The translations under genes and the position numbers were made by a program. Below, in pieces: positions 58,405 through 64,000 of a stretch of 64,000 bases of DNA (its first letter is position 1; the number at the start of each line of letters is the position of its first letter). The DNA is taken from positions 7,590,827 through 7,654,826 of the forward strand of contig LR746272.1 in NCBI GenBank assembly GCA_902729315.2, in the 5' to 3' direction. Under the pieces are notes generated by a model, which saw only the letters and a program-made list of their open reading frames with translations, was not told the DNA's origin and did no database searches. The DNA is from Spirodela intermedia. Its lineage: Eukaryota > Streptophyta > Magnoliopsida > Alismatales > Araceae.

Positions 58405-59001
58405 TCACGGCCCATAAAACAGAAGACATATCCTCTCTCCAAGTAGGGTTATGGTGCAGACTTGACTGCGAGGTTTTACCATAAAAGTGGAAGAAGACCA
58501 GGAGGGGTGGCAGGCGGAGCCATAAACGGACTTGAACGGACACGACGGCCCTCTCGGATGACCGAAGGGCCTAGTAAGGGTGGCTGTTTGTGACGATTCT
58601 TGCCCACTCGAGTTCTCCTCTTGAAGGATGGGAGTAAATGGCTGGGGCTGATGAGAGAGAGAGAGAGAGAGAGAGAGATAGTCCCGGGACACCGAAGAAC
58701 ATGGGTCGTAGTAAAAAGATGACCTACGACAAACGACTACCCCAAAATGCAAAGTAAACCTAATGAAGGATAATTCCAACTTATTGAGGTCGTTGTATAC
58801 GTTAAGGATGACTTCAAAAGACAAGTTTTCATTAGGAAGGGTGACCTCTTTTGTTTTACTAGGGTGTTTTCTTTTAGGAGCATTACCCTGGAAAAAACTT
58901 GCCTGAGATCCCTCTTGGCGCATTGTTTCCACTAATGGGCCAGCGTGAGGCGCGTTCATCTCCATCATGCGAACGGAGAACGTCACTCCACTGCGGCGCA
59001 A
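58405..59001 (-). CDS. 198-residue open frame of unknown nature (uncertain)
   Basis: The frame starts MRRSGVTFSVRMMEMNAPHA and crosses a GA/CT microsatellite (58652-58679), read as Leu-Ser repeats. It shows no known motif. Length alone is the reason to list it. The microsatellite and low-complexity content argue for chance. Confidence 0.15.
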   Translation of the reverse strand: MRRSGVTFSVRMMEMNAPHAGPLVETMRQEGSQASFFQGNAPKRKHPSKTKEVTLPNENLSFEVILNVYNDLNKLELSFIRFTLHFGVVVCRRSSFYYDPCSSVSRDYLSLSLSLSHQPQPFTPILQEENSSGQESSQTATLTRPFGHPRGPSCPFKSVYGSACHPSWSSSTFMVKPRSQVCTITLLGERICLLFYGP

Positions 59002-62000
59002 CGGGGATGATCGGGTGACGCATGCGTTTCCATCACAGAGGGAGGTTTGGGTTTCAAGATATGTAAACTAGGCTGCCCTTCCTAAGCGCAAAATGAATTA
59101 AAAGCTGTGGTACTTCATCAAGACTTATAATATATAAGTCGCACTTCTCAACGGGGGACATTCCTGCCATGTCCATGGTACATGATTTCCATGCAATTTT
59201 CTTCATAAAAATAACTGGAAACCTGATTTCAGATAAACTATCCTCTTAGTTCCTATGCAAATTTTGATATATATTATCCTACAACTGAATTTCCTGTTAT
59301 CCATCACGGCTTGTAAGTGCAGGACAAAAGAGGATGCTTCTTGTAAAGACCGTCTGCCGAAGCTTTAAGAGAAATGCAGCGGTTTTCATGACTTCTTCGT
59401 TTCTGAACTCCTAATTCCTGCTGTTCACACTCTCTCCGGGGCAAGTAACATCTAATAAGTGTTTTTAAATGACGAGGAGATGAAAATGAATGGTGACAAG
59501 AATGTATATGTATGATCATGCGTAGATATATGACCAATGCACAACTTTTGGAGTGCAGAAAATTGAAAATTTCATAATTTGTACAATGGTCTATGATCTG
59601 GAATTAGTTCCATTTTATTGTATAACTCCCAGGTGAAATATGATAATAATTTCAAGGGATCTCTCTTTTATAATATACTAGATATACGAATAATTATGCC
59701 GAAATACGAGAAATTTTGAACAGATAATGCAAAACATGCCGCAAAAGAATAAGTTTATTTTCTTAATAAAAGTGGTTTTTTGGTAAATTTAAATCGATGA
59801 CTAAGATGCCTATACATGATGAATTGATGTAGTTTATGAACTTGTCTCCATTTGCCTGTGTAAACATTTACATTGCATCACTCATCATGTCCAGATGTAT
59901 GGTGTATAGTTTTTCCAACAGATAGGAAAACTCATATATTTTACATAGATCGATAGCAAGCATGTAAACTAGAAAGATATCCATCGACTCCATTTGAATC
60001 TAGGAAGAACATTTTTTTTTCCTCCCAACAACATTTATGCTTCAGCACAAATATGACGTAGCTCAAACATAGATGTTCATCGAGTACCGCCTGGCGTCGC
60101 CGCTGGAGGGGGAATTTTTTTTCATGATGTGTTTCCCCATAGTAGCGGCGGAGGCCTTGCTGGTGGATACGTTCACCGTGTAAGCCCGCCTTTCCAGCGG
60201 CCTCGCCAGCGGGAATGGTGAGGACGATCCTCTCTACCACCAGGCAGAAGACGTGTCAGCTGAGCCTAGAGCCGGAAGCGGTAATGCGGCATCGGCGACG
60301 GCGAATCATAGTGGCATATCTTGTGAACGGCGGAAGAAGACGCGGAGAAAGCTTACACTGTTACGTAAATCGTTGACACTTCTCTAAAGACGACGGTGGC
60401 CTAGTGAATGTTTAAATATTTCCTAGGCTCAATTAGGAAACCTTCGGGAACAAGTGTAATAGTTGTAATAATGTGCCGTGGACTTTGTCCATATACTTCG
60501 TATAACAGGGAGATGAAGCTCGTAACTTTGTGTGTATATATAACCATGCTACACCACAGTCTCAAGGAAGATAGAAAGGTTGGTGTGTAGGCCTAATTCC
60601 GAAGTGATTCTAAGGTGCCGACTTGAATGGGGAAGCTTTAGTGCACAGAGGGCGGCCGGGAAACGGGAAAGGAGCCTTAGAGTAGCTTTTATCTGATGGA
60701 GAAGGATAAGGATCCAGGGGATCCACGCGGGGGGGGAGGACGCCAGCTAGCTTTTATCATGAGCCTTATATCCTGTGAAGTGCCAAGTGGTCAAAGATGA
60801 GTGTTAGATTGCTTTTCAAGCCGCCAGTCATCAAATCAGAAGTATTAATTATTCTTGGGAAACCGAAAGGCCAGAGTGGGGAACAGCGACAACTTCCACT
60901 CACATCATCTAACCTTTTCTAGTGAGGGTTGTGGATTAAGTAATTCCCCAGTGTTACATAAAGGGGAAAAAAAGTGCTTACACCCCAAAAATCCAATCAG
61001 GTTCTGTACCTTTCCTCTAGCAGAGCAATAATGGAGCTCAGAAGTCGAGGATTTCTCTTCCAAATGGGTGTTCAGTCTCTGAAATTCGTTGAAGGGCGTC
61101 CATTCACTTGCTGAATCTTGGGTCTAAACCGTAGGCTATGGTTGCCTGATGATGATTATGAAATGACCCACAACATTTTAGTTCATCCAAATGTAGCTGA
61201 TTCTTGATTAATCAGAAACAAAGATCTGCGTGAATATATGACGACGCTCTGTTAGTGGAAATCTTGAGACTGTTGATGAAGCAAGGATTATTGAAACCAA
61301 ATCTTATATACTGAGGAAATATATCTTCTATACGCTACGTGACGCTGAATTCAGACTTCCAACCTGAAGCACGGCCCTACAAAATTTTCAAATTGGGCTT
61401 TCCATATGTGAGGTTCTAACATCGATTAATATGGTATTCTAAGAGGAGCGATAGCTACCTGCATTGCCAGTTGGAGTAGGTTGCTTCAGACCAGGTATGA
61501 TGGCAATATATTCATATATATATATATATATATTATGATTTTCTTGTAGCACTTTGAAAAACAGTTGAAACTGGAGTAATCTGGGCTCCTTGAGTTTATC
61601 CGAGGTAACCCAGCTATCCGGGTCAGACAAGCTAGGATGGCTGAGTGAAGCTCATGAAGCTGAATCAGGAGTAAACACGGAGAAAAATCGTAAACTTGTT
61701 CGTTGAAACGCGGCAGCAGACTATCGACGGAAAGGACGTCGTCGAATTCTTGGACATTTGTGAACCACAAGGAACAGGCGTAGCGTCTTCCACAGCCTTC
61801 CATGTTTATGCCCAAATACAGGTGCAGGTCAGGAAGAAAAGATTACTCACGGATGCCTCATCTCTTTCTAGGTTAGCCCAAGTTTTTCAATCTCCCTCTC
61901 TCTATGCATCTCCAGTAGCTCTTTTTTGTGCTAATGTTTCTTTGTGCGACACGCCCACCCTCTCTCTACCTTCCTGGTACGATAGGAATAAGGTAATAAT

Positions 62001-62169
62001 ATCAAGTTAAATGTCAGGAAAACTAGTAATTGGAACTGATACTAGGTTACCTAAGTTAATCCTAACTTGTTATCAAATTGGCTCCTTATCTTTTGTGAGG
62101 GTAACTTTTTAATGCCCTTTCTGACTTATCTCTTGTACAATGACATGGAGTCTGATATATTTCATTATT

Positions 62170-62770
62170 TTGACATAACTGAGTCTGTATTAAGATATTA
62201 AGCTCGATGTGCTATTTTATTTTCTAATATAACTCGTTTTGTACTACTCTATTAAATCTGATATACTATGATATTTCACAATATAACTTCTCAAATACCA
62301 ATATGTTAATCTTGATGCAATCTTATATTTCATGATTTATTTTCATATTCTAATGTACAATTTTGATATAGTCAACCATTTTGAAAAATAATTTTTCATA
62401 TATTTTAAATATTAATATTAATTTACTAAAATTTGCATTTTTGATGCACTGTATTAAGATATCAATTTACTAACTGAGTCTGTATTAATCTTGATGCAAT
62501 CTTATATTTCATGATTTATTTTCATATTCTAATGTACCATTTTGATATAGTCCACCATTTTGAAAAATAATTTTTCATATATTTAAATATTAATATTGAT
62601 TTACTAAACTTTGCATTTTTGATGCACTGTATTAAGATATCAATTTGCTAACTAAGTCTATATTAATCTTGATGCAATCTTATATTTCATGATTTATTTT
62701 CATATTCTAATGTACCATTTTGATATACTCCACCATTTTGAAATTTTCTTTTTCATATATTGATTCACAA
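62170..62770. repeat. ~178-bp AT-rich tandem repeat, two full copies plus partial ones
   Basis: AATCTTGATGCAATCTTATA starts at 62308, 62487 and 62665 (periods 179 and 178). The units share ATTTTCATATTCTAATGTAC, TAGTC(A/C)ACCATTTTGAAAAA and GCATTTTTGATGCACTGTAT. The third copy breaks off after TTTTTCATATATTGA. A degraded earlier copy (ACTGAGTCTGTATTAAGATA) begins near 62178. Full copies differ by only a few bases. The unit length is in the range of plant satellites. Confidence 0.92.
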
Positions 62771-63546
62771 AATTTGTATTCTAAATATTTAAACATTACC
62801 AATTAATTGACCTAAGAAGAGACATTATTTAAAGTATTTTTGATTGATCTCAAGTTAATGTAAGATTTGTTTTAAGTTAGTTGCAACTTACATAAAAAAG
62901 ACGATGTTGGTAACAATAAGGTGAAATGAATTTTTGACATGTAAACTTTTGCCATCTTCAAAACTTATTAGAATTTCCAATAAGGCAACACCCCTATCAA
63001 CATGGGTCAAATATTTCAGACCATGGTCTTACTTTTAACATGACATTTAAAATAATTACTATGCTAATAATTTCTTTAATTATTAGACCATGGTTTTTCT
63101 ATATCAGTATAATTCATTGTTCACACGTTTAATCTCATTGATTTGACTCTAATGAGTGGATCATAGTCTAAAAGTACCTTTCTTCATGAACCAATGGATC
63201 CCGAAATCTTTTTATTTTTTCTTACTATAAAAATAAAATAAAATTGTAGGACGATTGACAGCTAGTCCCACTGCCTTCATCCAACATCCGATGCAGAAAA
63301 TCCCTGAAGCTGGGTAAATTTATTAGGCCATGATTGTACTCGTCCCTGAGATCCTTTGAAACGGACATATCCAAACCCTGATGGCCTTTATCAGATCCAT
63401 CAAGCAATGTACGCAGGTGGCAGCCTCCTCGCTTGCCTTCCGGTAGAAGGTGATCATCCTGTCGTTACGCCCACTCTGAGTAACATGCCGTTACGCCTTC
63501 GTAGCCCGAGGGAGGTAGGAAGCCGGAAGAAGAAACGTGTCCCTAC

Positions 63547-63554
63547 TATAAATA
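63547..63554 (+). promoter_or_regulatory. TATA box of the small secreted-peptide gene
   Basis: CTACTATAAATAGT is a near-consensus plant TATA box. It predicts a start near 63580 and a leader of about 85 nt to the ATG at 63667, a normal arrangement. Confidence 0.65.
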
Positions 63555-63666
63555 GTTATCCAGCTTGAGATGTGCAGGAAGCAATCCACCGGCCATCCTC
63601 CAACAGCCACCTCCTTCGTCTTTTTTTCCTTCCTTCACCGTCGTCGCCATCGTCGCCATCCTCGTC

Positions 63667-63980
63667 ATGAAGGTCCTGGTCCTTATGTTTCTGGCGGCTC
63701 TTGTCGTCTCTCCGGCCGAATCAAGGATGGTCGTCAACTTCCGCCACCCCAAAGAAGGTACGACGCTCTTCTTCTCACTCCAGAATTAAATAATAATCTT
63801 TTTCTTCCTCCTCCTCCCTCTCCGATCTGGTTCTCCGGTCGATTGGACGTTGCAGGTGTGAAGAGGACCAGCGGCGCCGCCGGCGTCGGCGGCGCTCCGG
63901 CGCGCGTAGCCCGCGTGTTTCCTTATGCTCCTCCCGCGCCGAAGGCCAACGACCGCCCCGAGTTCCCACCCGGCCTCTGA
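63667..63980 (+). CDS. Putative small secreted peptide precursor, 71 residues
   Basis: Two exons, 63667-63757 and 63856-63980, join at phase 1 across a 98-bp intron with GT/AG ends. The product begins MKVLVLMFLAALVVSPAESR, a clear signal peptide with likely cleavage after AES or near it. A short charged stretch (NFRHPKEGVKRTS), an Ala/Gly/Val linker and a Pro-rich C-terminus (VFPYAPPAPKANDRPEFPPG, then Leu and stop) follow. No Cys, so it is not a defensin or RALF. The C-terminus does not match CLE, CEP, IDA, PIP, PSY or RGF consensus motifs that I know. Basic sites upstream of the C-terminal segment (RVAR) could be processing sites. The layout of signal peptide, variable middle and Pro-rich end is that of a post-translationally processed plant signalling peptide. 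Function is inferred from architecture only. Confidence 0.72.
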
Positions 63981-64000
63981 ACAACGTTGGAGGATAGGAA

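Larger units (their letters stand above)
58320..63546. other. Gene-poor region before the small peptide gene
   Basis: Contains the doubtful 198-residue frame (58405-59001), a GA microsatellite (58652-58679), an AT dinucleotide run near 61515-61532 and the ~178-bp tandem repeat (62.17-62.77 kb). No conserved coding sequence, tRNA or rRNA was recognised. Confidence 0.5.

Noticed and set aside
59941-60240. Minus-strand frame of 99 codons near 60.1 kb
   Set aside because: No motif; a Pro-rich reading exists only in another frame and is broken by a stop, so no gene is called.
61486-61815. Minus-strand frame of 109 codons near 61.6 kb
   Set aside because: It ends in an AT dinucleotide run (Ile-Tyr repeats), has no recognisable domain and no plausible splice context.

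Overview
This is nuclear DNA from a flowering plant. The genes have many introns with GT/AG ends, AT-rich introns of up to about 2.3 kb, CT-rich leaders, microsatellites and a decayed copia retrotransposon. The proteins (type II prohibitin, PP2C, mitochondrial L17, PKHD hydroxylase, nuclear poly(A) polymerase) are conserved across angiosperms. Their style suggests a monocot outside the grasses, but that is only an impression. No bacterial, viral or organellar gene block and no CRISPR array was seen.

Layout. (1) About 0.9-8.4 kb, minus strand: 5' part of a DEAH/DExH RNA helicase that runs off the left edge. (2) 8.4-12.5 kb: AT-rich spacer with a diverged LTR-like repeat pair. (3) 12.55-15.48 kb, plus: complete prohibitin gene. 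(4) 16.2-26.9 kb, minus: complete PP2C gene of 11 coding exons, the first only 10 nt. (5) 27.4-30.4 kb, plus: mitochondrial ribosomal protein bL17m, head-to-head with the PP2C across a 487-bp promoter that carries four ACGT (G-box) cores. (6) 31.9-37.5 kb, plus: PKHD-type 2-oxoglutarate/Fe(II) hydroxylase. (7) 39.9-47.1 kb, plus: nuclear poly(A) polymerase, with a perfect 40-bp palindrome in one intron. (8) 48.2-48.6 kb, plus: single-exon RING-H2 protein. (9) 50.4-52.5 kb, minus: internally deleted copia element. (10) 53.8-63.5 kb: gene-poor stretch with proline-rich open frames and satellite-like repeats. (11) 63.67-63.98 kb, plus: two-exon gene for a 71-residue putative secreted peptide.

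The genes do not form a pathway. Two act in mitochondria (prohibitin, bL17m), two in RNA metabolism (helicase, poly(A) polymerase), one in dephosphorylation and one probably in ubiquitin transfer. This is a normal mixed plant neighbourhood. The left 50 kb is conserved housekeeping sequence; the most unexplained material lies to the right of 50 kb. I found no clear new multi-gene system. The best candidates for novelty are the small secreted-peptide gene, the proline-rich frames, the intronic palindrome and the shared PP2C/L17 promoter. Exon boundaries were found by hand from reading-frame continuity, splice signals and family resemblance.
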